Assembly: GCA_016790815.1 (NCBI GenBank) | Contig: JAEUOG010000050.1 | Location: forward strand, 1-45,447 | Direction of reading: 5' to 3' | Length of the DNA stretch: 45,447 nt | Origin: Dechloromonas sp. | GTDB taxonomy: Bacteria; Pseudomonadota; Gammaproteobacteria; Burkholderiales; Rhodocyclaceae | Shown here: piece after piece, positions 1 to 7,354 of the stretch | Position numbering within the stretch: position 1 is the first letter of the stretch | How the letters are laid out: each line of letters begins with the position of its first letter | The notes under the pieces: generated by a model | What the model saw: only the letters and a program-made list of their open reading frames with translations | Database searches by the model: none | What the model was told of the DNA's origin: nothing | Program-made: the position numbers and the translations under genes

Positions 1-999
1 GACAAGGTCATCAAGGTCATCCGCGAATCGGATGATCCGAAGGCTGACCTGATCAAGCACTTCAAGCTCTCCGAAATCCAGGCCGAAGACATCCTCGAAA
101 TCCGCCTGCGCCAGTTGGCGCGGCTGGAAGGCATCAAGATCGGCGAGGAGCTCGCCAAGCTGCGCGAAGAAGCCGCCGGCCTCAACAAGCTGCTGAATTC
201 CGACGAAGCCATGCGCGCTTGCGTCGCGGCCGAAATCGAAGCCGATGCGAAAAAGTACGGCGATGACCGCCGCACCTTGATCGAAGCCGATGCCAAGGTG
301 ACCATGTCGGATGCAAAAACAGTCTCCATCGTCGATGAGCCGACCACGCTGATCGTCTCCAGACACGGCTGGCTGCGCTCGCGTCAGGGCCACAATATCG
401 ACCCGACGCAACTCTCTTTCCGTTCCGGCGACGAACTATTGGCCTGCCTGCCCTGCCGGACAGTCGATAACCTGATCCTGCTCGACACCAAGGGCCGCGC
501 CTACTCGATTCCCGCTTCGGACATCCCCGGCGGCAAGGGTGACGGCATCCCGGCCACCTCGCTGGCCGATTTCCAGGACGGCGGCAAGCCCTGCCTGGCC
601 GTGGCGATCAAGAATGAAGCGCTCTATCTGGTCGCTGCCAGCGGTGGCTACGGCTTCCGCTGCCAAGGCGCCGATCTCCTGTCACGCGGCAAGGCCGGCA
701 AGGCATTTATGACATTGCCCGAAGGCGAATTGCCGGTTGTTTTCGCGCCGGCACCGCAAGGTGAAATTGCCTGCGTGACTAAAGATGGCCGGGCGCTGGT
801 ATTCAATATCGTCGAGGTACGCCAGTTGCCGAAAGGCCGAGGCCTCAAGCTGATCGATGCCGATCCCGGCAAGACGGCGCTGGAAGACATCATCCCTGTC
901 GTCGATGGCGTGGCCGGCAAGCTCAAGGGCGAACGCCTGGATATCTGTCGCGGCAACCGCGGCGGCAAGGGCAAACCGATGAAGGCACCGCGCAAATAA
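1..999 (+). CDS. parC: DNA topoisomerase IV subunit A (ParC), C-terminal part
   Basis: The reading frame is open from base 1 and ends in TAA, so this is the last 332 codons of a gene that starts outside the window. ParC is the DNA-cleaving subunit of topoisomerase IV, which decatenates daughter chromosomes. What is visible is the end of the coiled-coil tower and then the C-terminal beta-propeller with repeating blades (for example DTKGRAYSIP, TKDGRALVFN). The tail is basic and Gly/Lys rich (RGGKGKPMKAPRK). GyrA is the alternative, but no GyrA-box-like motif (QRRGGKG) is seen and the blade sequences read as ParC. A strong hairpin follows four bases after the stop. Confidence 0.88.
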   Translation, partial: DKVIKVIRESDDPKADLIKHFKLSEIQAEDILEIRLRQLARLEGIKIGEELAKLREEAAGLNKLLNSDEAMRACVAAEIEADAKKYGDDRRTLIEADAKVTMSDAKTVSIVDEPTTLIVSRHGWLRSRQGHNIDPTQLSFRSGDELLACLPCRTVDNLILLDTKGRAYSIPASDIPGGKGDGIPATSLADFQDGGKPCLAVAIKNEALYLVAASGGYGFRCQGADLLSRGKAGKAFMTLPEGELPVVFAPAPQGEIACVTKDGRALVFNIVEVRQLPKGRGLKLIDADPGKTALEDIIPVVDGVAGKLKGERLDICRGNRGGKGKPMKAPRK

Positions 1000-1002
1000 A
1001 AA

Positions 1003-1036
1003 AACCGGGCGGGCTCAACAAAGAGCCGGCCCGGTT
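1003..1036. terminator. bidirectional terminator between parC and a convergent small gene
   Basis: A 14-bp stem with one mismatch (AACCGGGC-GGGCTC against GAGCCGGCCCGGTT) has a loop of about six bases. The T-run is longer on the minus strand, because seven A's precede the stem on plus. It lies between parC and the convergent small gene, so it can serve both. Confidence 0.8.
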
Positions 1037-1055
1037 GTCTTTTCAGCAAGCCCTA

Positions 1056-1247
1056 TCAGGCATCGGCAGAATGCCGGGCTTCAACCTCTTCATGCTCCCA
1101 GTCCTTGATGGTGTCCGAGACAAGGCGCGCCTTTTCATGGGCATCCGGCTGGTGGTGATGCACTTCCTCGAACACCTCGAGGGCGTCGTGGATGGCTTCA
1201 GCTTTCGTGTGGGCGTGGGTGTGTGGCATGGCGATGTTCATTCCCAT
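1056..1247 (-). CDS. small hypothetical protein, His/Glu rich (63 aa)
   Basis: No family recognised. The product is hydrophilic and acidic, with a His-rich N-terminus (MPHTHAHT) and a second His cluster (EVHHHQPDAHE), so weak metal binding is conceivable but unproven. It has no signal peptide or membrane segment. Three starts are possible: ATG at 1247, ATG at 1241 (MNIAMPH, with a purine-rich GAGAAATGGGA just upstream) and ATG further in. The gene starts only about 10 bases past the phasin terminator hairpin, leaving no room for a promoter of its own between them. Expression would need read-through from phasin or a promoter overlapping the hairpin. The opposite-strand open frame here is considered the shadow. 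Confidence 0.5.
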   Translation of the reverse strand: MGMNIAMPHTHAHTKAEAIHDALEVFEEVHHHQPDAHEKARLVSDTIKDWEHEEVEARHSADA

Positions 1248-1257
1248 TTCTCAAAGA

Positions 1258-1288
1258 AAAAAAGCCCTTGAATTTCAAGGGCTTTTTT
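1258..1288. terminator. terminator downstream of phasin
   Basis: A short perfect hairpin, GCCCTTG-AATTT-CAAGGGC, is flanked by A-run and T-run on both sides, so it can work in either direction. It follows the phasin stop by about 50 bases on the minus strand. Confidence 0.8.
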
Positions 1289-1338
1289 ATCAATTACCGC
1301 AGACGAGCTCCGGTTCTTGAAGCTTGGCGCATTCAGGC

Positions 1339-1893
1339 TTAGGCAGCCTTCTTGGAAGCCTTCGGAGCGGCGGCAACGTTGGCAGCCTTCATCGTGGCGC
1401 TGGTAGCAGCGGCAACGCTGGCTTCGGCAACTTCAGCAGCCTGCTTGGCAGCCTTGTTGAGGCCTTCGTAGGCTTCGTTGGCGGTCTTGATGGCGGTCTT
1501 GACTGCAGCGACGGCAACTTCGGAACCGGCCGGAGCGGAAGCCAGAGCCTTTTCAACCATGCCGGAAACCTTGGCGGTGTTTTCTGCAACCTTGGTTTCA
1601 ACTTCCTTGGCCAGCTTGTCCTTGGTTTCGGAAGCGATGGCGATCACGTTACGCGAGTATTCCATGCCCTTTTCGATGGACGGGGAAGCCAGTTCCTTCT
1701 GCAGGGAAACGAAAGCCTGGACATCCTTGGCACCGAGCAGCGCGTTGAAGTTGGACATGGCGCCTTCGAAAACGGAACGGGCGGCGGCGAGGTTCAACAG
1801 GGCCAGACGCTCGATGCCATCAAAGGTGGTGTTGGCAAAGAACAGGGCGGTGCTGATACCGGACTTGGCGAAATCTTCGGGTTTGACGAACAT
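1339..1893 (-). CDS. phasin family protein (polyhydroxyalkanoate granule-associated)
   Basis: Phasins coat polyhydroxyalkanoate storage granules and control their size and number. The product of 184 residues begins MFVKPEDFAKSG and continues with the phasin core (ALFFANTTFDGIERLALLNL, then FEGAMSNFNALLGAKDV). An Ala/Lys-rich tail with heptad-like AAxxAA spacing fits an amphipathic helix or coiled coil. The start at 1893 is preferred over an upstream in-frame codon at 1932 because CAGGAGA lies about 9 bases before it. It is monocistronic: its own promoter is upstream and a terminator follows. A near-consensus sigma-70 promoter and an inverted repeat resembling a PhaR operator sit in front. The family call is firm; which PhaP paralogue it is cannot be said. 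Confidence 0.9.
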   Translation of the reverse strand: MFVKPEDFAKSGISTALFFANTTFDGIERLALLNLAAARSVFEGAMSNFNALLGAKDVQAFVSLQKELASPSIEKGMEYSRNVIAIASETKDKLAKEVETKVAENTAKVSGMVEKALASAPAGSEVAVAAVKTAIKTANEAYEGLNKAAKQAAEVAEASVAAATSATMKAANVAAAPKASKKAA

Positions 1894-1940
1894 GGTTGCT
1901 TCTCCTGGAGGTTGGGGTGATTTATTCGCCACAGCCTTTT

Positions 1941-1957
1941 ATGTTGCACTGCAGCAT
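1941..1957. promoter_or_regulatory. imperfect palindrome at phasin start site, PhaR-operator-like
   Basis: ATGTTGCACTGCAGCAT is a 17-bp near-palindrome (14 of 17 positions symmetric) lying directly downstream of the predicted phasin -10 box. It contains TGCACTGCAGCA, which agrees with the TGC-rich recognition sequence I recall for the PHA-responsive repressor PhaR. Its position fits repression. The binder is inferred. Confidence 0.5.
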
Positions 1958-1963
1958 GGCTCC

Positions 1964-1991
1964 ATTCTAGTCACAGAGAAGCGCTTGTCAA
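1964..1991 (-). promoter_or_regulatory. sigma-70 promoter of the phasin gene
   Basis: On the minus strand, TTGACA (1991-1986) is followed by a 16-base spacer and TAGAAT (1969-1964). This is 11 of 12 consensus bases, and the predicted start lies near 1957, inside the palindrome. Confidence 0.7.
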
Positions 1992-2049
1992 CAGCTTTTT
2001 GTGCACCGCACCATTTCTTCGAAACGATGTGTTGGAAATTTCCAACTAT

Positions 2050-2844
2050 TCAGGCTGGGCGAGGCTCCAGAGCCAGCCTTTCAAGAATCGCAGTCATCGC
2101 TTCAACAGCCCCGAGCGGCAGGTAATAATCGACAATGTCAGTGAGCATCGTTCGTGACGGATTGATTTCCACCGTCGGAATTCCACTGCCTGCCGCCAGC
2201 ACGACCGGCTGTGTGATGTAGGGGAAGATGCTTGATGTCCCGATCGTAAAAACAATGTCAAAACCTGTCTGGAAGGCGTCGATGAAGCGATCCAGCGGCT
2301 CCTCGGGCAAGGCTTCGCCGAAAAGCACCACCCGCGGCCGCAGAACGGCACCGCACGCAGGACACAGCGGTGGCACTTCCCGACCGCTCAGGTCCGCCGC
2401 AACTTCCTCATGGCTGCACTGGGTGCACTCGAGCTCCTGCAGGTTGCCATGAATCTCGACGATGTCCTGACTGCCAGCTTGGCGATGCAGTCCATCAACG
2501 TTCTGCGTGAAGACCATGACCCGATCGAGATGCTCGTCCAGTGACGCAATGGCCAGATGTGCCGAATTCGGCTTGGCGCCGCGGCAGTTCTCTTCGATCT
2601 GGATCAGGTATTTCCAGGTGATGTCCGGGCGCATGGCAAAAACATCTCCGGACAATGCATCCTCGATGCGCAAGCCCTCTTCCGTTGCCTCGCTGTCATA
2701 AAGCCCGCCAACCCCACGATAGGTGGGCAGGCCGGAATCGGCAGAAATGCCAGCACCGGTAATGAACAAGGCACTGCGCGCATGGCGAAGGTGCTCGGCC
2801 ACGGCATCCAGGGCAGCGTCGACAGCTTCCGAATAGGACTTCAT
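2050..2844 (-). CDS. cobB: NAD-dependent protein deacylase, Sir2 family
   Basis: Sirtuins remove acyl groups from lysines using NAD and release nicotinamide and O-acyl-ADP-ribose. The 264-residue product shows the expected order: NAD-binding GAGISADSG near residue 31, TQNVDGLH near 115, the catalytic-His motif HGNL, two CxxC zinc pairs (CTQCS and CPACG), then RPRVVLFGE and GTSS. This is a complete, normal-length enzyme. An AGGA ribosome-site lies a few bases before the ATG. The FliL-like gene is 18 bases upstream on the same strand, so they may be cotranscribed. The cobB symbol is by family; substrate preference cannot be read from sequence. Confidence 0.9.
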   Translation of the reverse strand: MKSYSEAVDAALDAVAEHLRHARSALFITGAGISADSGLPTYRGVGGLYDSEATEEGLRIEDALSGDVFAMRPDITWKYLIQIEENCRGAKPNSAHLAIASLDEHLDRVMVFTQNVDGLHRQAGSQDIVEIHGNLQELECTQCSHEEVAADLSGREVPPLCPACGAVLRPRVVLFGEALPEEPLDRFIDAFQTGFDIVFTIGTSSIFPYITQPVVLAAGSGIPTVEINPSRTMLTDIVDYYLPLGAVEAMTAILERLALEPRPA

Positions 2845-2862
2845 CGGCTGGTCCTGTCCTGC

Positions 2863-3243
2863 TTACTGGATCAGGAAGCGGGTGAACAAGGCTTCCTTGA
2901 CCCCGGTTTTCTCATCCTCTCGAATGGCAAGATTGGCCAGCTCGACAAGCTCTTCAATCAACTCTTTCTTGCCTTCCAGTGTGCGCAACTTGGCCATGTC
3001 CTTGCCCGCCATCAGCAAAATGATCGCGTGCTGTATTTTCGGCTTGTAGGCGGCAATGGCGCCAGCCGCCTCCGGAATGGCCGGCTCCAGGATCAGCCCG
3101 AACTGCAAATAGTTTGCTGTACCAATGTTGACCGTAAATACCATCGGCTCCTGCGCCCCGCCACCACCGTGATCGCCAGCCTGGGTAGCGAAGGGCAAAA
3201 CAAACGCCACGAGGGCAACCAGCATCCGTAGTGCGATATTCAT
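2863..3243 (-). CDS. fliL: FliL-like flagellar basal body-associated protein (orphan)
   Basis: FliL is a single-pass inner-membrane protein near the flagellar stator with a periplasmic domain. This product has one N-terminal hydrophobic segment (MLVALVAFVLPFATQA) that could be an anchor or a cleaved signal. It then shows the FliL pattern: FTVNIGTANYLQF, a helix with IQHAIILLMAGKD, LRTLEGKKEL and a C-terminal EALFTRFLIQ. The start at 3243 is favoured by GGGATTGAG upstream; a second in-frame ATG lies at 3261. No flagellar gene is nearby, so it is an orphan or paralogue. It probably shares a transcript with the sirtuin gene downstream. Confidence 0.75.
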   Translation of the reverse strand: MNIALRMLVALVAFVLPFATQAGDHGGGGAQEPMVFTVNIGTANYLQFGLILEPAIPEAAGAIAAYKPKIQHAIILLMAGKDMAKLRTLEGKKELIEELVELANLAIREDEKTGVKEALFTRFLIQ

Positions 3244-3377
3244 TCTCAATCCCGTGTTCATTCTGTACGCGTGCCGGCCAAGGCCGAAGTTCTATGGCGT
3301 TATACCGTCTGAACGGCAAAAATGCCACCGTGAAATCATGTCTCCATGGTTGCTCCCCGACGCCTTTTGCCAGCGCC

Positions 3378-3394
3378 TGCGGCAATATGTCGCA
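3378..3394 (+). promoter_or_regulatory. RegA/PrrA/RegR-like box upstream of the copper cluster
   Basis: TGCGGCAATATGTCGCA is an imperfect palindrome containing GCGGC-N5-GTCGC, the half-site arrangement of the redox response regulators RegA/PrrA/RegR. It ends just before the expected -35 position of a weak promoter whose -10 could be TAGGAT at 3418-3423. A second copy precedes the NosL genes at 12200. The regulator is inferred. Confidence 0.5.
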
Positions 3395-3449
3395 TCCCCT
3401 GCGCAGCCCAAACTGGGTAGGATGGCGCAAACGCGTTAGGGAGAGCGCC

Positions 3450-3626
3450 ATGAATCAAAAACAGACAACACAAAATCAGCCAGAAATGGCTTCCTTGCTG
3501 CTTGGCGCTGGCTTTGCACTGGCCTCGCTGATCATCCTGCCGGCCGTTGCCCAGCGCGTCGGCCTCGGCTCGGCGGTGACCATCGCCCTGCGTGGCGCAC
3601 TGATGCGGGCCTCGAACCGTTTTTGA
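3450..3626 (+). CDS. small single-pass membrane protein (58 aa)
   Basis: The peptide begins MNQKQTTQNQPEM. It has one hydrophobic stretch (LLLGAGFALASLIILPAVA) and a basic C-terminus, so it should be a small inner-membrane protein. AGGGAGA lies 6 bases before the ATG, a good ribosome site. No family recognised. It is the first gene of the copper cluster region and is separated from SCO by a terminator-like hairpin; the RegA-like box and its promoter sit upstream of it. Its Gly-rich helix resembles the hydrophobic part of the Met-rich protein at 8035, but that may be convergence. Role in copper handling is only inferred from position. Confidence 0.65.
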   Translation: MNQKQTTQNQPEMASLLLGAGFALASLIILPAVAQRVGLGSAVTIALRGALMRASNRF

Positions 3627-3656
3627 TCTGAGCGCTGTCGTAGCGGCATCACCACA

Positions 3657-3685
3657 GGCAGACTTCGTGTCTGCCTTTTGTTTTT
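3657..3685 (+). terminator. terminator or attenuator just upstream of the SCO gene
   Basis: GGCAGAC-TTCGT-GTCTGCC is followed by TTTTGTTTTT. The T-run ends 7 bases before the SCO start codon, so the hairpin occupies the place where its ribosome site and promoter would be. SCO transcription must either read through it or be attenuated by it. Confidence 0.7.
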
Positions 3686-3692
3686 CCGGACC

Positions 3693-4250
3693 ATGAAAAA
3701 ATTTGCCTTGATGGCCCTCGCCCTGGCGATGACACTGTTGATCGGTTGCCAGCAGGCACGCGATCCGAAACTGCCGGTCGGCGCCGATTTCGTCCTGCAG
3801 TCGGCCGACGGCCCGGTGGACTCGAAAGCCCTGCGTGGCAAGGTGTTGCTGGTCTATTTCGGCTACACCAACTGCCCTGACGTCTGCCCCGCCTCGCTCG
3901 CCTCCGGCGGCCAAGCGCTGAAGGCGTTGAGTGGCGAGGAGCGCAGCCGGGTCAAGCTGATCATGATCTCGGTCGACCCCGAGCGCGACAGCGTCAAGCA
4001 TCTGAAGGAATACACGGCCTTCTTCCATCCGGAAATGATCGGTGCCACCGGCACGGTCGAGGAAATCGCCACGCTGGCCAAGGCCTACGGTGCCGGATAC
4101 ATACTGCAGCCGAAGCGTGCCGATGGCAGCTACGCAGTCGATCACACGACCTCGACCTACGTCATCGGGCCGGATGGCAAACTGGCCAGCGTTCTTGAAC
4201 TCGGCGCACCGACCGACAAGGTAGTCGCGGCGGTAAGAAAGCTGCTTTGA
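3693..4250 (+). CDS. SCO1/SenC/PrrC family copper chaperone lipoprotein
   Basis: SCO proteins are membrane-anchored, thioredoxin-fold copper chaperones that metallate the CuA or CuB centres of respiratory enzymes or act as thiol reductants. The product (185 aa) has a lipoprotein signal with Cys19 in LLIGC. The copper-binding CPDVC follows at residues 61-65, and a distal His in VDHTTS near residue 150 completes the usual Cys-Cys-His site. The fold motifs VYFGYTNCPDVCP and ISVDPERD are intact. The start follows the hairpin terminator directly and no strong ribosome site is visible. Its stop overlaps the next start by one base, making it the head of a long overlapping operon. Confidence 0.92.
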   Translation: MKKFALMALALAMTLLIGCQQARDPKLPVGADFVLQSADGPVDSKALRGKVLLVYFGYTNCPDVCPASLASGGQALKALSGEERSRVKLIMISVDPERDSVKHLKEYTAFFHPEMIGATGTVEEIATLAKAYGAGYILQPKRADGSYAVDHTTSTYVIGPDGKLASVLELGAPTDKVVAAVRKLL

Positions 4251-4579
4251 TGCGGCCGTCGACGTTCGCACTCGGATTGCTGGCGGCGCTCGTCGCCGTC
4301 TGCCTTTTGATTTTTGGCCTGTTTTTCCGGTCGACCGTAGCAAACGAGGAAAAACTTCAAGCCAACCGCGCGCTGGTCGAAAAACTCGGCCTGACCGATC
4401 TCGCACTATTCACCGAAGCCCGCTACACCCGCCACCCGACCCAGGCCGACCTGCATTCGGCCCTGCAGGACCATCCCGGCGCCTTCGACCATTTCCCGAG
4501 CGGCTCGCTGCTTCCTCCCCCGGCTATCCTGACCCAATCCCATGCGAATCTGGCTGGAAAAACAACGTCACCTGATTGA
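4250..4579 (+). CDS. hypothetical membrane-anchored protein (109 aa) carrying an internal repeat copy
   Basis: No family recognised. One N-terminal transmembrane helix (ALGLLAALVAVCLLIFGLFF) is followed by a hydrophilic domain facing the periplasm, ending in a Pro-rich segment. It starts one base inside the SCO stop (TTTGATG) and overlaps the permease start by 38 bases, so translation is probably coupled. The dispersed 37-bp repeat (4305-4341) lies wholly inside the frame. It encodes the end of the membrane helix and the residues after it (FRSTVANEE), so part of this protein seems to have come from the repeat. Confidence 0.65.
   Translation: MRPSTFALGLLAALVAVCLLIFGLFFRSTVANEEKLQANRALVEKLGLTDLALFTEARYTRHPTQADLHSALQDHPGAFDHFPSGSLLPPPAILTQSHANLAGKTTSPD
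4305..4341 (-). repeat. dispersed 37-bp element, copy 1 (inside a gene)
   Basis: Reverse-oriented copy: GATTTTTGGCC, then the T-run, then TTTTTCCGGTCGACCGTAGC. Near full length; only GGTCGACC differs from the more common GGTTGACC core. Confidence 0.75.
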
Positions 4580-5675
4580 CTTCACGCTGGCCTCGCTGGC
4601 CCGGCGCAAGACGAAGAACATCGGCCTGCTGCTGGCCTACACGCTGCTCGTCTTCGTGCTCGCCTCGCTGACGCTATTCACCCACGCCTTGCGCACGGAG
4701 GCCACCTTCGTCCTGGCCGGTTCGCCGGAAGTGATCCTGCAACGCATGGTGGCTGGCCGGCACGATCTGATTCCGCCCGGCTACCTCGACAAGATCGGCC
4801 GCATCCGTGGCGTGCAGAAGAAGGAAGGCCGGCTCTGGGGCTATTACTACGACCCGGTGCTGAACGCCAATTACACCTTCATGGCGCGGCCGGCCGATGA
4901 GGTGGCGGACGGTCACATCATGGTCGGCAACGCGCTGGCCCGCGAGCGGGGGCTGGACAAACACAACACCATTTCCTTCCGCTCCTATTCCGGCAAGCTG
5001 TTCACTTTCGAGGTCTCGGCCGTGCTGTCGCCGGATTCCGAACTCCTCTCGGCCGATCTCGTGCTGCTCTCGGAAAACGACTTCCGCAGTTTCTTCGAGT
5101 ACCCGGCCGGGCACTACACCGACATTGCGCTGTCGGTGGCCAATCCGCAGGAAGTCCGCACGGTCGCCGCCAAGCTGTCGAGCGCGCTACCCGATTCCCG
5201 CCCCATCCTGCGCGAGGAAGTCCTGCGCACCTACCAGAGCGTTTTCGACTGGCGCGAGGGCATCATCCTGACGGTACTGGCCGGCGCCATCCTCGCCTTC
5301 GCCATCCTCGCCTGGGAGAAGGCATCCGGGCTGTCGGCCGAGGAAAAGCGCGAGATCGGCATCCTCAAGGCCATCGGCTGGGAAACCGGCGACGTCATCC
5401 GCATGAAAACCTGGGAGGGCCTGCTCATTTCGCTGACAGCCTTCCTGCTCGGCTTCATCGCCGCTTACGTGCATGTCTTCCATTTTGGCGCGGCGGTCTT
5501 CGAGCCGGTGCTCAAGGGCTGGTCAGTGCTTTACCCGAAATTCACGCTGGTCCCGGCGGTGGACGGCCTGCAGATCGCCACCCTGTTCTTCTTCACGGTG
5601 TTTCCCTACACGGCGGCAGTATTGGTGCCGATCTGGCGGGCGGCAATCACCGACCCTGATGCGGTGATGCGATGA
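4542..5675 (+). CDS. ABC transporter permease, FtsX/MacB type
   Basis: The 377-residue product has the layout of an FtsX-like permease: a first transmembrane helix (NIGLLLAYTLLVFVLASLTLF), a large periplasmic domain of about 190 residues, then three C-terminal helices. The coupling region EEKREIGILKAIGWETGDVIRMK before helix 3 is diagnostic of the family. It should pair with the ATPase that begins inside its stop codon (GATGA). Members of this type extrude or reposition lipoproteins, peptides or drugs instead of importing solutes. Here, flanked by SCO, TlpA and NosL genes, it may work on a copper chaperone or its target, as NosFY does for nitrous-oxide reductase; that analogy is inference. 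Confidence 0.88.
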   Translation: MRIWLEKQRHLIDFTLASLARRKTKNIGLLLAYTLLVFVLASLTLFTHALRTEATFVLAGSPEVILQRMVAGRHDLIPPGYLDKIGRIRGVQKKEGRLWGYYYDPVLNANYTFMARPADEVADGHIMVGNALARERGLDKHNTISFRSYSGKLFTFEVSAVLSPDSELLSADLVLLSENDFRSFFEYPAGHYTDIALSVANPQEVRTVAAKLSSALPDSRPILREEVLRTYQSVFDWREGIILTVLAGAILAFAILAWEKASGLSAEEKREIGILKAIGWETGDVIRMKTWEGLLISLTAFLLGFIAAYVHVFHFGAAVFEPVLKGWSVLYPKFTLVPAVDGLQIATLFFFTVFPYTAAVLVPIWRAAITDPDAVMR

Positions 5676-6346
5676 TCGAACTCAGCAACATCAAGAAAGC
5701 CTTTAACCAGAACCAGCCCAACGAATACTGGGCGCTGCACGGTATCGATCTGACGGTCGAAGCTGGCAAGGTCACCGCCTTCCGCGGCCCGAGCGGTTCT
5801 GGCAAGACCACGCTGCTGACCATCGTCGGCTGCCTGAGCCGACCGACCAGCGGCCGCGTGCGCTTCAAGGGCGAGGACATTTCCGGCCTGCCCGAACGCT
5901 TCCTGACCGACATCCGCCGCCAGAGCTTCGGCTTCGTCTTCCAGCAATTCAACCTGATCAAGGGCCTGTCGGCGCTCGAAAACGTCATCCTGCCGGCCTT
6001 TCCGACCGGCCGGCCACGCGCCGAACTGGTCGCGGCCGCCGGCGAACTCTTCGACCAGCTCAAGCTCGGCCACCGCAGCGCGGCCAAGGTCGAATGGCTG
6101 TCCGGCGGCGAACAGCAGCGCGTCGCCATCGCCCGCGCCCTGATCAACAACCCGGAAGTGATCATCGCCGACGAGCCAACGGCCAATCTAGATACCGCGC
6201 TATCCAAGGAATTCATGGCCATCCTCGAAGGCTTCACCGCCGCCGGCAAGACGGTGCTGTTGACCAGCCACGACCCGCTGGTCGTCGAATCGAGCGCCGT
6301 GCATCGCGTCGTCGGCATGCGCGACGGCCGCCTCGTGGACGGCTGA
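5672..6346 (+). CDS. ABC transporter ATP-binding protein, LolD/MacB type
   Basis: The 224-residue ATPase has all motors of the family: Walker A GPSGSGKTT near residue 39, Q-loop FVFQQFNLI, signature LSGGEQQRVAIARAL near 139, Walker B VIIADEPTANLD and the switch His in LLTSHD. Its length and sequence fit the LolD/MacB/FtsE group that drives FtsX-type permeases. It overlaps the permease by four bases and the next gene by one base, so all three are translationally coupled. Powering the adjacent permease is a safe inference; the transported substrate is unknown. Confidence 0.92.
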   Translation: MIELSNIKKAFNQNQPNEYWALHGIDLTVEAGKVTAFRGPSGSGKTTLLTIVGCLSRPTSGRVRFKGEDISGLPERFLTDIRRQSFGFVFQQFNLIKGLSALENVILPAFPTGRPRAELVAAAGELFDQLKLGHRSAAKVEWLSGGEQQRVAIARALINNPEVIIADEPTANLDTALSKEFMAILEGFTAAGKTVLLTSHDPLVVESSAVHRVVGMRDGRLVDG

Positions 6347-7353
6347 TGCTCTTCCAGCCCGCCATCATCGCGCTGCTCATGGCCGCCGGCGTCGCGGTAC
6401 TCATGCTGCTCGCCGCTGCGCCCTTCGCCGTGCAGGTCATCCGCCACTGGGACATCAATAGCGGCTCCGAGCGGCAACTGGCCCTGGAACGCCGTACCTA
6501 TCTGTTCTCGACGCTGCTGTCCTTCGTCATGCTCGCCCAGCTGGCGGCGCTGCTGCTTTTCGTCTTCAACGCCGACCGGCTGTCGGTCATGTTCGTCGGC
6601 GCCATGTGCGCGGTCGGTACGCTCAATGTCAATGGCTATGGGTTTCCCTCGTTGCTGACCCAGATCGCAGTCTTCTTTCTGGCGGCCATGTGGCTGGCCA
6701 TCAACCACGTCGACACCCAGGCCCGCGATTACCCGCTAGTTCGCATCAAATACGGTTTGCTGCTGCTCCTGCTGCCCGTTCTGGTCAGTAGTTTCTGGCT
6801 GGAATTCCAGTATTTCTCCGCCCTCAAGGCCAACGTGATCACCTCCTGCTGCGGCAGCATGTTTTCGGAGGAGTCGAAGACCATTGCCGCCGAGGCCTCC
6901 GGTCTGGAACCGCTGCCGGCCATCTGGCTGTTCTACGGCGCGATGGCTGCTGCCATCGGCGTCGCCTTGTGGCACTGGCGACGCGGCGGGCGAGTCAGCG
7001 GCTATCTGCTGGCCCTGACCAGTGCCGGCGGCTTCGTTGCTGCCATCACCGGCGTGTTGTCCTTCATTTCGCTCTACATCTACGAGCACCCGCACCACCA
7101 CTGCCCGTTCTGCATCCTGAAGCCGGAATACGATTACCAGGGCTACTGGCTCTACATTCCGCTCTTCGTCGCCACGGCGGCCGGGCTGGGCGCCGGGGCC
7201 ATGCAGCCCTTCGCCCGGGTGCCGAGTCTGGCCAGAATCATTCCTGCCATTTCCAGCCGTTTTTCCGGGTTGACCGCAGCAGGCTATATTCTGTTCACCG
7301 CGCTGGCCACCTGGTTCGTGCTGACTTCCAACCTGATCCTGATCGAACACTGA
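6346..7353 (+). CDS. polytopic membrane protein with Cys/His motifs (335 aa)
   Basis: No family recognised. About eight hydrophobic helices are visible. Two clusters could bind copper or form redox pairs: adjacent cysteines in ITSCCGSMF near residue 168, and HPHHHCPFC near residue 248. The start is the ATG overlapping the ATPase stop by one base. A Cys-rich, His-rich membrane protein between an ABC exporter and a TlpA-like thioredoxin suggests thiol or copper transfer across the membrane, perhaps functionally like DsbD/CcdA, but sequence similarity to those is not evident. A degenerate repeat copy (7250-7280) lies in frame near the last helices (SSRFSGLTAAGY). Confidence 0.7.
   Translation: MLFQPAIIALLMAAGVAVLMLLAAAPFAVQVIRHWDINSGSERQLALERRTYLFSTLLSFVMLAQLAALLLFVFNADRLSVMFVGAMCAVGTLNVNGYGFPSLLTQIAVFFLAAMWLAINHVDTQARDYPLVRIKYGLLLLLLPVLVSSFWLEFQYFSALKANVITSCCGSMFSEESKTIAAEASGLEPLPAIWLFYGAMAAAIGVALWHWRRGGRVSGYLLALTSAGGFVAAITGVLSFISLYIYEHPHHHCPFCILKPEYDYQGYWLYIPLFVATAAGLGAGAMQPFARVPSLARIIPAISSRFSGLTAAGYILFTALATWFVLTSNLILIEH
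7250..7280 (-). repeat. dispersed element, copy 2 (degenerate, inside a gene)
   Basis: CCGTTTTTCCGG-GTTGACCGCAGC keeps the T-run and the GGTTGACCG core with one extra G. The distal GATTTTGGCC block is largely lost. Confidence 0.5.
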
Positions 7354-7354
7354 A

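Noticed and set aside
3336-4406. 356-codon open frame on the minus strand across the small membrane gene and SCO
   Set aside because: It is antisense to clear SCO and membrane-protein frames; the composition is Arg/Gln/Gly-rich as expected for a shadow in GC-rich DNA.
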